From the NCBI GenBank assembly GCA_947471745.1, contig CANJKZ010001018.1, forward strand, positions 1,172,001-1,236,000: 64,000 bases of DNA, written 5' to 3'. Positions 1 through 13,700 of this stretch are shown piece by piece. Positions within the stretch are counted from its first letter, which is position 1, and each line of letters starts with the position of its first letter. A model generated the notes under the pieces. The model was given only the letters and a program-made list of their open reading frames with translations. It was not told the origin of the DNA and ran no database searches. The position numbers were made by a program, and so were the translations under genes. The stretch is from Closterium sp. Naga37s-1. Taxonomy: Eukaryota > Streptophyta > Zygnematophyceae > Desmidiales > Closteriaceae.

Positions 1-834
1 AAGGAATCTCTCAAAGACCTGCTGCCCGCGCTGCACATGCTGCCGAACGACGCCGACCTCAACCAAGCCGTGGTGAGACTCGAGACAAGCAGTCCAGCCC
101 AGCGCAGCCCAGGTGGCCTGCCTGCCAGGTCGTCCCACTCCAGCCATTGTTCCGCTACACCCACGCCTTCTCCTCCTGTGCTTCTCAGCACTGCTTCTCC
201 CAGCCGCCCTCCCTACTGCCTCCCCGCTACAGCCATGCCCCTTTCCCCCCCTCCCCTCCTCCCATACCCCACTTCTTCCTCCTCCCCACTCCTCCACTCT
301 TCCCCCTCTTTCCCCGCTTTTCCCCGTTCCCTCCCCAGGGAATTGCATTGGTGCGGTCGAACCAGTTCCGGGCGGCACAGCCGTACCTGGCTCGGGCGGT
401 GGAGCTGCTGCCAGGGGATGCGGACCTGCGCAAGGAGAAGGGGCGCCTGCACCGCCTGCTGGGGGAGACCCACCAGGCTGAGAGGGACCTCCTGCTCTCG
501 CTCCAGCTCGGGCAGTATGTACTCTTCCTGCTCTGCTCTGCTCTTCTCTGCTATTTGCTTCTCTGCCCTGATCCTCACGCCCTCCCTCACTGCCTCCCGC
601 TCGGACAGTATGTACTCTGCTGAACTTTGAGTCGACTCAAAAGTCAACACGGACCAGGCTGAGAGGGACTTCCTGCTCTCACTCCACCTCGGGCAGTCGG
701 ATCTCTTCTACGCTCCTCTTTGCTCTTTGCTTCTCTGCCCTGATCTGCTCCGCACAGCCTCCCTAAACCCTAAACCCTTAAATAGGCTCAGTCTCAGAGG
801 GCAGAGGGCCGAGGAAGAGGGCTAGGTGCCAGTG

Positions 835-912
<78 letters not shown>

Positions 913-3900
913 CTCTCTCTCGCTCTCTCGCACTACTAATCCACGTCCATGGCAGGATACTAGAGACGCATCACAACCTGGTGCTGCAGAGGCGACTGCT
1001 GGGAGACCACTGGTGAGCATCCACCACCCACCACCCACCACCCACCACCCACCACCCACCACCCACCACCCCACCACCCCACCACCCCTCCACCTCTCCA
1101 CCCCTTCACCCCTCCACCCCTCCGCCCCTCCACCCCTCCACCTCTCCACCCCTTCACCCCTCCACCCCTCCGCCCCTCCACCCCTCCACCTCTCCACCCC
1201 TTCACCCCTCCACCCCTCCGCCCCTCCACCCCTCCGCCTCTACACCTTGCCACCTCTCCGCCCCTCCACCCCTCCGTCCCGTGTGTCGGATAGCATCCCT
1301 CCGCCGACTCCTAGCGTGGCCCCGGTCACGGGGTCATGATTGCGATTTGGACCTGTGGGCACCGGCAATGAGGCAGCGAGGGGTGATGTTGGCTCAAAAA
1401 CATCGCCACGAACGACGTCCTTTTTCTTGCCGATGTCCTCATCGTTAGCGCTCGACGCTACTACCTTAGGAACTGCATTGTCCGTCGCCACCGGCTTAGG
1501 TGACTTTTCGACAGGACGATACTGGCCGTCGACCCTCGTGCCTCCCACTTCTTGCTTTTCGCCCACCACACAAGGGTTTACGCGCCCCGTTGCAACACCA
1601 GTAAGGCGGTTCGTGGGACGGCTCGGATGAGGATCGTTCTCGTGTGGCGCGACTCGTCCGCCGCGGAACTCCGACGCTGTTTTGTCATTGGCAGGCCGAA
1701 GGGAGCTCAGGTCCTCCTCCGTCGCAGGAGTTTCTGTCCCGAGGTCCGGTGAGCCGGTGTAGATCTGCGTCTCCGCTTCTATTAGCGCGTCCACCGGCTC
1801 CCCTAGCGCTACGGGTTCCTCGTCACCCTGTCCGTGCCCGGCGGGGTGGTTGGCGCCTATGGGCTGAGATTCTCCTCCGTACCGTGGATCAGTACCATCC
1901 CAGTTGTAAAAGCGAGCCCGTGGATTAAAACACGGAAGTAGAAACGCACCGCTTCGATATACATCTTCCGGCATTCCACAGAATGGGTCTTCACTTTCTC
2001 CGTCAGCGCCACCGTCGTGTACGGCGTGCCCTACCTGCTGACTGTTGGCGCGCTGTTGTGGCCCGCTTCGCGTGGAGGCCATGGTTGTTAACCTGACAGT
2101 CGGAATCGGGGGTTGGTTTCTCGGATGCCAAGGGTTGTAAGCAAGGTGTGCTTGACCGCTGATTAGGGTTTCGGGAACAGTGACGGCCTCCAGACGAGCT
2201 GTTTCACCGACCATCTTCCAGACACCCTATACCCAACCTCGATAATGTTTGTTATGGCCGGCACCATTCGTGCATATATATTTATCCAAAGTGCTTAAAC
2301 ATTGCAAGTTGAGGCATGTATTACTGTCAATCTGGGAGCCCTGAACATTGCACCATTGTTCACAACGACTTTACTGTGACAAACACAGTGCTATGAAGAT
2401 GAGGCGCCCATCTGCTTGGGGTACCAGCCGCTCCACTCCAAGAAATCCTCCCTAATGTCCTCTCTCCATTCTGTTGGTTCACCCCACATTGTGATCGACG
2501 ATGTGTTTGCAAAAGCGGTTTCCACCATCACCTGCATATATTTCATCACGTACACACCACAGTCGTGCAGGTTCGCCTGTTTTGTGACCTGGGACACAGA
2601 GAACATCACACACATACAGAGGAAACACACAGTAGAGACGCAGTCATAGATGGGCCGCATCATCTTGTTCTGGCGCATGCGCTTAAGTGTTAAGCGTTCC
2701 ATACCTCCATGGTGACGAGCTCCACCGAATTCTCCCATAGTTGCGCCTCCACGTCCGTGACAATGGGCCGATACCCAGTGAGCTGAGCCGCAAGATAACG
2801 TCTCAGTGGTCCTGCGATGTCCGTGTGTAACGAGAGGGAGTCTGCATGCAGGATGCGGGTAGGTCGCGGGATGTTGTGCTCGTCGACTGGGTGGTCGTTG
2901 TCCAGTATGACAAGGCTCCAGTGGCCGCTGCAAGAACGAATGCAAGAATGGGTGCCGCCATGAGACTATGTGGTCGCCTACAGATGCTATGACGGATGAC
3001 TACACCTGTAAATGACTCACTCGCGGTGGATCGGAACTATGACCCACTTGTAGGTCAGGACATTCTCTCCGCACGCGATGTTTCGCAGTGCTGCTGCGGT
3101 GTTGTCACGGGAAATCAGCGTGTAAAAGTAAGTCCCCGCGTATAGCCACGTCCGCTCTTCTCTGCTAGTCTCATATTGAAGCAAGCTGCATCAAACGAAT
3201 GACGAAACGTGTTAAACATGGATAACAACCTGGTGAATGGGCTGTTGCAATGACGCACATCAAGCGGCGGGTTACTCACATGCCCCACCACTCAATGATG
3301 TCGCCAGACACCCACTGTCCAGGGGACAGGGTGTCTAGCTGTTTTTGCGTCAACGATAACCACGAGCCACCAATTGGGTATGGGATACTGTACTTCTTCA
3401 TACGGGAGGTCGGGGCTTTAGACTTCTTAGGAGGCATTGTAGGCTGTAGCACGAGCGTGAACCCTGAGGTCTACGTGGAAGCCGAGGGTCTACGTTGAGG
3501 CCGCGGTTGGGCAGCGTCAAGTGCGGCGGGCTGGAGATGGTGGATGTGAACACACCGATCCAGAAATGGGGACGTTTAAGTTGACATAACTTCACGGTAC
3601 GGTGGTGCACGGTTTATTACTTCGCACTCAACAGCTGCCTTCGATCACCGTGGCTTACCGTCGTGGGAAATGTTGAAGATGCAGTGCAGTGTGTACTCCC
3701 AGATCAACGGGCAACCTTGTAACGACCATCCCATAATGGTCGGCTATTGCGGACTTCGTTAAGGCATCCGGAATTGGTTTGCACGGTATGTGGTGCAACC
3801 AGTTGTCCTGGTACACGGTACTGGGTTCCGGTGCGGCGACGATAAGGTTACACGTCATTGCCGCAGTTCGAGGCCGACGCGTGGACAGGGGTCTTACGAA

Positions 3901-6900
3901 AAGCGGCCAATGACGCGTATCCCATCCTTCGTGTGCTGTACAACGCACAGACGGTTTAGATTGACCCAGTCAGGCGTGGACTTCAATCCACGGCTGTCAG
4001 TCACTTCGAATGCCACGCCCCCAAGGGAGCAGGAGCCGATTGGCGCGTCTGGTTGGTTGATGGTTGCAAGACTCCTGTTCTTTGCTGTCTCATTGCGTTT
4101 TTGGCGAAACCCTTGCTTTGTCTCTTTGGGTACTACTCGTAACCCTAGCTAATGCGCATCCGCGCAGGCCAGTGTTGCAAGAATCGCCCTATTGAAGAAG
4201 CCAGTTCGAGGTCAGAACGATGTCTCTAACCTTAAACCGACCTATGCGAGATAAGAAGCCACCCGCACACCTTAACGGGACCGATTTCGTAGTGACTACG
4301 GTCCGCACTCGAGCGCTGGACAGCAAATGGGTGGAAGAGAGTGAGCGCACGCGTGTGCTCGTTACTGAATATCGAACTCGGCGTCTACGTGGCGCCAGTC
4401 ATTTGCCGCCAGGCCAACGTCAGCCCACGCACGGTGTCAGCGCCGGCCCACGCCAGAGATCGTTGCCTAACCCATACGGCCAGACTCCAGAGGACGTGCA
4501 CGCGGAGCGCGAAGCACGGAGACGTCAACAAACGAAGCTGTTGACGGAGATTACGTCTGCAAACGCGGACAATGCAGAACAGTCAAACAAGGCAAGGGGT
4601 GCCGTACGTGCCGTAAACTCCGCATGCCCAACGCTGATTTCTTATTAGGAATGGTTCATTGCGGCGTTGGCCATGGGCGGTGCCACCAATACGGTGACCC
4701 TGGGTACTCACCAAGCTACTAAGTAGCGTTTGCGTTTGTTGTTGCAGGTGGTGATCCAAGACTAAGCGGGGACACTGAGCACGGCGGTCCACGCAGCACC
4801 GAGTGCGGCCCTGAGGCATGGCTGAAGTACAACGAGGTGATGTTTACAGTGCAACACTCATCATGCTCTTAAGAGCCCGACGTAGACGGCGAGGGCACGG
4901 AGTCCTCATCCTGTGACAGCGAGGATCAGTCTGGCGACGCGGACTGGGTCGCAAGCGAGTCCGAGTCCGAAGGGGAGACTGATAACACGCCTCCTCCCTC
5001 TCACCAATCTGAACTCGCAGGCACACAAGGTTGCGGCCAATCTGCATCAGGCCGTGCGGGTAAGCGCTTGCGGGCCACCGGGAGCGGGTCCAATCGCTTA
5101 CGCTGTGACGCCAACACGTCTGTGCTTCGACGAGTCGTGGCTGTGTCGACACGGGCGTCCGGCATGCGGCGCAACTTTTTTAACATCTACGAGGAGACGA
5201 GCGACGGTGACATTCCGTCGGCTATAGGCCAGAGCGCGAATGTCGCACGAGGCGAGCCGGCGACGTCGGAGACCCGAGTACACGATAAGAGATTGCAGCC
5301 GTCACTCACTACGGCGGCGGCGGGTCATGGTGGGTACCCCGCCACATCGACCCCCACACCTACCTCGGCGTTTTCCGGTAGCTCCGCGAGGCCGTGGCCG
5401 CACACACCGACCACAACACTTAAGCACAGTGGTGTGGAAGCTGAGTCCATCGCGGCACCATCTCGTGGCGGGGGGGTGGTGAACCGGACCTTGTTCGTTT
5501 CGCCGCCCAGGATGCATCCTTCTAAAACTGCCGGCTCGCCTTCTAACATTACCCCTGCCACGCCCTTGGTAGCACCTTCACCGCAGGTGCACGAACGTGG
5601 TCCGGACGGAGCTGGTGTGTTGCCGGGCATGATTCCCACGCCCTTCCTGGCCACATGCGAGGACACTCACGCCAGTGTCCGTGGAGCGGACACCGTTCTT
5701 GGCGGCGATGGGTGTGGAGACGACGTCGCCGGGCGTGCGATGGAGCAAATACGGCTGCTGTGGGCGCACTTTCAAGCGACTCGTGGGACAAAGGGTCCGT
5801 CGGCTGCGGCACACGGGGGCGTGCCGAACTTCACCCTTGGCGAAGACCTGCATGCCGCTCTTGCGGGAATGGACGGCGATGCGGCGGATGAGTCGGGCAA
5901 AGGAGGCGGAGTTGTAACGCCAGCCGTGGCAGACCAGCCGCAGGTGTGGAGGCCGAACGGCAGGGCTGGAGATGCACCCCAACAGAGTGGGGTTCAGAGG
6001 GACGCGTGCGTGGCGACGCAGGCACCAACACGACCCGCCCGAGCTGCCGAAGAGTTAGTGCCGGTTGCAGAGGCATTTGAGCGGCCAAACCGCGGATTCG
6101 CAATGAACCGACTGTCAGGAGCTGGGAGGCTGGCGATCGTGGGGAACCACGTGGCTCCCCGGGTGGGCGGTGTTGGCGTGGAGACAGCGACGGGGATGGC
6201 CGCGGGGAGAGTAGCGCCTGATGGTGTTGCGTGGGATCGACATGCGCCAGGCATGCAAGGAAGAGGGTTGAAGCGAGAGCGGCCGAGGATGACGATCGTG
6301 GTCGACTACAACCCAAACGATGCCAGGCCTGATTTACAGCCGGGAATGCCTCCGGCAGACCAAATTCACGTATGTGGGCTAGGCATTCCTGGATGAATGT
6401 TCGCACGAGGGCTCGGTGTGCTTGTGCTATTATCGCCTTGGGGTTTGCCCTGTTGTGACCTCCATAGTCAAGTGTCGAAACTGCTCTGTGTCCGTGGCGT
6501 CGTGGTTCCCCCCCCCCCCCCCCACCCCCCACGTGCCACCCCCGCCCCCCAGTTTTACGCCAAGAAGGCGATGCATTTGCTGTTGCGCTCATGCGCCGCG
6601 CATGGCGTAACGCACTGGCCGACGGACGACGAGAGGAACGTGGCCCTTCTCGTGGTGCTCCGGTGCCATCACGACGGCTGTCAGCTAGACGTTGACCGCG
6701 CCATGAGGAACGGGGCGTACAGCAAGGTGGTCAACAAGATCTGGTCGAAGTTCAGGAGTGACTCGTCGTCGAACGGACGCCGCAGGATCGTGGATGGGCC
6801 GGAGATCGAGGTCGCAGCCACCGGCATCTACAAGCTGGAGATAGATATCGACACCAAAAAGGAGCTGCACCGGAAATACGCGCCCAGTGAGTGTCGTGGG

Positions 6901-9900
6901 TGCAAGGGGGGGATCCCCATGGAGGGCTCACAGGGCAGGGCCTATGTATGCTGGGGCTGCTTTAACCACATCCTTGCCTGCTGCTCCGTGTACAGAGAAG
7001 GAGCTTATGCAGCTTGTATCGACATGGAGCTGCGCGAAAGGGGATTTGCGGCCCTTTACCACCAATGTCTTTTTCCAAGCATGCAAGGCGGCCTACCCAG
7101 AGTGGGTGTTTGGAGGCAACCTGGTGCTGGTGCCATACCACATCGCCTGGGTCTTGTATTCCGTGAGTGGATTGGTGCTATTCGTTCCGTGTTCTAAGCG
7201 GCCCCATGTATCTCACTGACAGTGTTCTGCAATTAACCTGATGGCAGTTTGATTTCGGGATACGCAACTGGAAGACAACAGCGATATGCATGACTCCTAG
7301 CCCTCTGGACAACGAGGGGGGGCTAGGTTACTGTAACGAGCAGGTGCTGCAAGTGATCACCCATTGGCTGGGTGTGTCAAAGGGCAGGTGGTACGATCCC
7401 GTCGTGGGCGGATCCCGGTGGGGGGCAGAGCACCTGTATGTCAACGCGAGTGACCTGGAGGAGTTCAAGCCCGTGCAATATGGGGGAAAGATGGACCCGG
7501 GTGGTGACACCGACGAGCCGTGGCTCGCTTGATGTTCTCTTGCCTGCCGTGCCACAGTGGCACTGGGCATGCCTTTCAGAGCATCTATGTGCGGACTGTT
7601 ATGTAGGGTGCGTAGTGTGGGTGCTGTAACTGTGTAAATATTAGGTGTTTTTAATATTTGTTTGTGTTGTAACTAAGTGCTTTGCAGAATGAATTATTGG
7701 CTTTGCGTTCTTGGCACTTTCGATGGTGTAGTGGATCATATTGTACCGAGGATGCATAACGTACGTGTACAGTGCGAGCATAATATATTGCATCCGATAT
7801 AAACGTAACCCCTGTAACAAGTGTCGATGCACTCAATGACGGGGTTTAGGCGGTTTGTGTGCTAGACAGGTGTGACCTAAATCTACCCGTGGAGTGACTT
7901 TAGGGTCAGTCTATCTGACCCGAACCTGATTTTTCCCGCCAAATTTTGACCCGTATCTAACCTGTACCTGACCTGTACCTGACCCGAAAGTCACTTCTGG
8001 GTGAGCCATTCTGACCTGTACCCACCTATGTGGTGTTATGTATGCCCACCTATGTGGTGTTATGTATGCCCACCTATGTGGTGTTATGTATGCCCACCTA
8101 TGTGGTGTTATGTATGCCCACCTATGTGGTGTTATGTATGCCCACCTATGTGGTGTTATGTATGCCCACCTATGTGGTGTTATGTATGCCCACCTATGTG
8201 GTGTTATGTATGCCCACCTATGTGGTGTTATGTATGCCCACCTATGTGGTGTTATGTATGCCCACCTATGTGGTGTTATGTATGCCCACCTATGTGGTGT
8301 TATGTATGCCCACCTATGTGGTGTTATGTATGCCCACCTATGTGGTGTTATGTATGCCCACCTATGTGGTGTTATGTATGCCCACCTATGTGGTGTTATG
8401 TATGCCCACCTATGTGGTGTTATGTATGCCCACCTATGTGGTGTTATGCGTGCATGTGCATGTGCGACTGGGCAGGGGAGTCATTCCCATGGCAGACGCG
8501 GGGCTCAAGGCATTCCCAGGCGACCTGGAGGTCATGCACGCTAAGGCGTCCAGCCTGCACATGCTGGGCGAGCATGCTGCTGCTGTGAGTCATCCGACCT
8601 CCCTCTCCTCTCCCCCACATGCAGCAATGTTACGCCACATCACGTCATGCCCTGCCATGCCATGCCATGCCATGCCATGCCATACCATGCGATACCATAC
8701 CACACCACGACATGCCATGCACTCATCGTCTGCCACATGCTCGTCTCCCCTCCCTCCCTGACACTCACCCCACCAGATGCGTCCGGCGAGCAATCGTCAT
8801 ACCGCGACAAAACCTTCTCGCCACCTGCTGGCCTGCACCGTGTCATCCCATCCCATCCCATCCCATCCCATCCCATCCCATGCACTCACCTTCTGCCCGT
8901 GCCTCCCCACCAGATGCGGCTATACGACGAGCTGCTCTCCTCACCCGTTCAACCGGGTGAGCAGACATCATACCGCCACAGGACCTTCTTTCAGCGCCAC
9001 CTGCTGGCCTACACTGTGTCGCGCCTCGACCAGCCCTTCTCTGCCTTCCGCATTGATGACGACCTTGCTGAGGAGTGGCGGGTGAGAGTGGCGGGTGGGA
9101 GTGGCGGGTGGGAGTGGCGGGTGGGAGTGGCGGGTGGGAGTGGCGGGTGGGAGTGGCGGGTGGGAGTGGCGGGTGGGAGTGGCGGGTGGGAGTGGCGGGT
9201 GGGAGTGGCGGGTGGGAGTGGCGGGTGGGAGTGGAGTGGAGGGTGGGAGACATAGGGCACGTGTGAGAGAAGAGACAGAGTGAGAGGGAGAGAACACCGA
9301 GGCAGGACCTTCTTTCAGCGCCTCCTGCTGGCTCGCCTACACTGTGTCGCGCCTCGCCCAGCCCTTCTCTGCCTTGCGCATTGACGATGACCTTGACGGG
9401 GAGTGGCGGGTGAGTGGGGCAGGGCGAGAGGGAGAGGGGGAAACGTGGGTGGGAGAAGGGGACTTGAATAACGACCTTGACGAGGAGTGGCGGGTGAGAG
9501 GGCGAGGGCGAGAGAACAGTGTGAGCAGGAGAGGGAGAGAAGGGTGAGAGATGGAGAAGGGTGGATAGGAAGGCGTCAGGGACACGTGATGGGGGTGGTG
9601 GAATGGAAGGCTTGCCCTTGTGTCAAGCTTGACGGGCAAGTGTGGACCTCTTCTATCAACCTTACCGTTTTCCCACGGAACAGCTCAATTCCCCTAATCA
9701 TCCCCACTCTTCCCTGCTCTTCCCCTCTCCTCCCCACCTCTCCCCTTCCCCCTCTCCCCTCACCCCTCCCCTTGTGCACCTCCCTCTCTCCCACCCCTTC
9801 TTCTCCCCCCATGGGCGCCAGGACAAGTGGGCGACGGGGGGCCGGCCGGAGGAGCTCCCGGGCTTCGTCCCGCTGGTGATCCCCGAGCACCAGTTGCAAG

Positions 9901-10718
9901 CTGCCACGTGACAGCGACTGCCGCGCCTGTCAGGGGCGGCAGTGCAGCTGGTGGAAGCGGCGGACGTGATTGGTGCTCGCACGCACTACGACACGGATGG
10001 CATGCTTCATAATACCCAGCAGGTGCGCATGGCATGGCAGGGATGGCATGGCATGTCACGGCGTGGCATGGTCTGTCGTGGCATGGCATGCTGCTCCCCA
10101 GCAGGCCCGCATGGCATGGCATGGCATGGCACAGGCGTGGCACAGTCAGAATGATACTGACTGTGAGGTGAGTTCTGAGTCGACTCAAAGCACACGTGTA
10201 TGACAAGCGGTGGCATAGTGTGTTGCAAGTTCCAATGTCCGTTCATGCAACGCCTGCAGCAGCACCAACTGCTCCCCGCGTTGCCCCTGTGACCACGAAA
10301 CTCAGGCTCCCTCCTCTCCTTCTCTCCCCCCATCCTCCCCTCCCACCCCTCAGCTGCGCATGGCAGGGCTGGCGGCCCTAGACATGATCAGATGCGCATC
10401 ACCCCTTGCCTTTCCTCCCCTCTCACCCCAACCCACCCATCCACCCCGTCCTCCACCCCTCAGCTGCGCATGGCAGGGCTGGCGGCCCTGGACGTGATGC
10501 AGCAGGTGAGGCGCACGCTGCTCCTCATCGCGGATCAGATGCGCATCGCCCGTTTGCTCTTTGGGGCCCACGGCGGGGATGGGGACGGTGCGGCCGACGG
10601 GGCGAGTGGGGGGCGGGAGCTGTGGCGGGAGCAGCTGGAGGAGGCGCAGCAGCAGAGGCTGGGCGGGCAGCGCACTGGCCGCAGCCGTCAAAGCAGCAGC
10701 AACAGCAGCGGCAGCAGC

Positions 10719-10758
<40 letters not shown>

Positions 10759-13700
10759 GCAGCAGCAGCGGTGGCGGTGACAGCAGCGGCGGTGGCAGCA
10801 GCGTGGCTGAAGGCACTGAGGAGAGCAGCACTGACAGCAGCACTGACAGCAGCAGCAGCAGCAGCCGTGGTGGTGGGCAGAGTCTGTTGGACCGATCTGA
10901 CCTCATGACGAGCTGGCGGCACATGTTCCGAGTGCTGGTGGCGTGGAGGCAGGTGTCAGACGCCACGGAGACCGTCGCATGGAAGGCGTTCGCCCAGGGG
11001 CAGGCATGGCCGGAGGACATGCTGTATCGCACCGGCACACCCATCTTCACCTGGGTCATGGCCACCGCTCGCTACCTCGCCGTCTATCCCAAGTGAGTTT
11101 AGCGTCTGACTGGTGGTGTGGAGACAGGTGTCAGACGTCATGAAGCCCATGGCATGGAAGGCGTTCAGCCAGGGGCAGTGCTGGAAGCAAGGCATGCGCT
11201 ATGCTGTCTCACCGGCACACCCATCTTCTCCTGGGTCATGGACACTGCTCGCTACCTCACCGTCTATCCCAAGTGAGTGGCTTCCTTTTGAACCCAGTCC
11301 GTCTCAATCAAGCGAGTTGCCTTGTGCCGTGTCGTCCCACCTCACATCATCATTCCCCGGCTGGTTATACAAGAATAAAAACACTTATCGTTGCCCTGTT
11401 CTATCCATCCATCCCCTTCCATCACAGGGTAGTGAACGTCACGAGGCAAGGTCTGCTGAACTCAGGGAGGGCGGTTGACGCCGAGGTGACCTTGATTCAA
11501 TCCAGAAGCCACCGTTTTCCTCCCATGCCCCTTCTGTCCCTCGCCTCCCTGCCCTCTTCCATTCCTCCCAGCCCTCTTTCTTTCCTCCCAGCCCTCTTTC
11601 TTTCCTCCCAGCCCTCTTCCTTTCCTCCCAGCCCTCTTCCTTTCCTCCCAGCCCTCTTTCTTTCCTCCCAGCCCTCTTCCTTTCCTCCCAGCCAAGGATC
11701 AAAATTACGGTTTTCGTAAAATACGGTCCGTTTTTTACGGTCGTTTTTTACGCCGATTTTTTTAAAAAACGGCCGTTTTTTTGTTAGAGAACTCTGTTCA
11801 CCAAGAAAAAAAAGAGAAAATCAAGGTCAAAAACATTTTCAATCACGCCGACAAGCGCATACATGCAAGAAGGGGTCCGTCCCCTTCATGCTGCTGCATT
11901 TCGGGTTCAATTTGGTCCCACTAAGTGGCCGTTTTGTTAGTTAAACAGGAAACCGTTTTAAACCGTTTTTTACGACCGTTTTTTACGATACCGTTTTTTA
12001 CGGTAAAATTTCAAAAAAACGGCCTTTTAACCCTGCTCCCAGCCCTCTTCCTTTCCTGCCAGCCCTCTTCCTTTCCTCCCAGCCCTCTTCCTTTCCTCCC
12101 TGCCCTCTTCCTTTCCTCCCTGCCCTTCCTTCCTTCCCTGCCCTTCCTTCTCTCCCTCCGTCCCCATCACAGGGCGGTGAGCATCACAATGCGGGGACTG
12201 CTGCAGTCAGAGAGGGTGTTTGGCTTGCCTCGCTCCACCCTTCCGCCTTCCATCCCTCCCTTCCGTCCCCCCTTTCTCTCCCGTCCCTCCCTGCCCTTGT
12301 GTCACTCACAGGGCGGTAAACGTCACAAGGAGCGGCCTGCTGCAGGCAGAGAGGGCGTTTGATGCTGACTCGCACCAGCCGTTCGACGTGCCTCGCTCCA
12401 CCTTCGGCGCCCAGGTGTGTACTCTCATGTCAACCATACCACCCTTTCACATGCCTGCCATGCCCCCCATGGCGCATTGGCCCCATGGGCCACTGGCCCT
12501 ATGCCCCCATGGACCCCATCTGTTCAGTGTAATTCGTTTTACAGTGGGACTAAAGTGCTACTACCAACGCTCCCTGAACATTCCAACAGCTGGAAGCAGC
12601 GGAGGATCACGAGGGGCTCTTCAACGTGATTGGCCGGGACTTCTACGTGCGTCTGCCATGCTACAGCCGGGCATTCCCAGGGTTAGTGCGTCTGCCATGC
12701 TACAGCACGCCACATCACTCTCAAGATGCTTTCATGCTCAAGATGCTTTCACGCTCAAGTTGCTTTCATGCTCAAGATGCTTTCATGCTCAAGATGCTTT
12801 CACGCCAAGATGCTTTCATGCTCAAGATGCTTTCACGCTCAAGATGCTTTCATGCTCAAGATGCTTTCACGCTCAAGATGCTTTCACGCTCCAGATGCTT
12901 TCATGCTCAAGATGCTTTCACGCTCAAGATGCTTTCACGCTCAAGATGCTTTCATGCTCTCATCTGCACCCTTCCCCTTACCTCCCATGCCAGCTGCATG
13001 CACCTGTTCTGGCTCTTGATCCTCATTGATTGCCCCTTCTCGCCCACCCTCCCGTGCAGGAAAGATTTGGGCGGCACAGAGTTCAAATTACAAAAACGGT
13101 GAGTCGTGTGGTTCTTGCACACGCCATGCACTCATGCACACATGCACACATGCACACATGGACACATGCACACATGCACACTTGCACACATGGACACATG
13201 GACACATGCACACATGCACACATGCACTCATGCACACATGCACACATGCAAATATGGACACATGGACACATGCACACATGCACACATGCACACATGCACA
13301 CATGCACACATGCACACATGGACATATACACCACACATGCACCCATACATACATCTGTATACTCGAATCCTCCCCTTTCTCTCTTCTCCTTACCCGTTCC
13401 CTTTCTCCTCTCCTCTACCAATCACATCATCACCACCCCATCATCTTCCACCCTCTTTTCTCCCAGCCCGTTTGCAGGGGGCTTTGACACGTTCGCCAAA
13501 GTACGCCAGGGGAGGTAGACTACGGCTCCACACTCTCCTCTCATATTCACATCGCTTTCACCCATCAACCCCCCCTCTTCCAGCCCGTTGGCAAGGGACT
13601 CTGACACGTTCACCACAGTAGACTCGGCGTGGTGGAATGCGTTTGATTCGGAGGTCACAGCGGTGTGGCAGGGCGTCATGGAGGCCGCACTAGACCACGT

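Noticed and set aside
761..780. Former telomere or chromosome fusion point
   Set aside because: Only two exact repeat units in an intron.
8021..8452. CRISPR-like array
   Set aside because: Units are contiguous with no spacers, and the setting is eukaryotic.
8001..8761. Long Cys/Trp/Tyr-rich protein (PPMWCYVC repeats) in three frames
   Set aside because: It is the 24-bp minisatellite read in frame. Only the last 36 codons of one frame belong to an SRFR1 exon.
13026..13621. His/Thr/Cys-rich proteins over 13.1-13.35 kb
   Set aside because: Simple ACACATGC repeat open in several frames on both strands.
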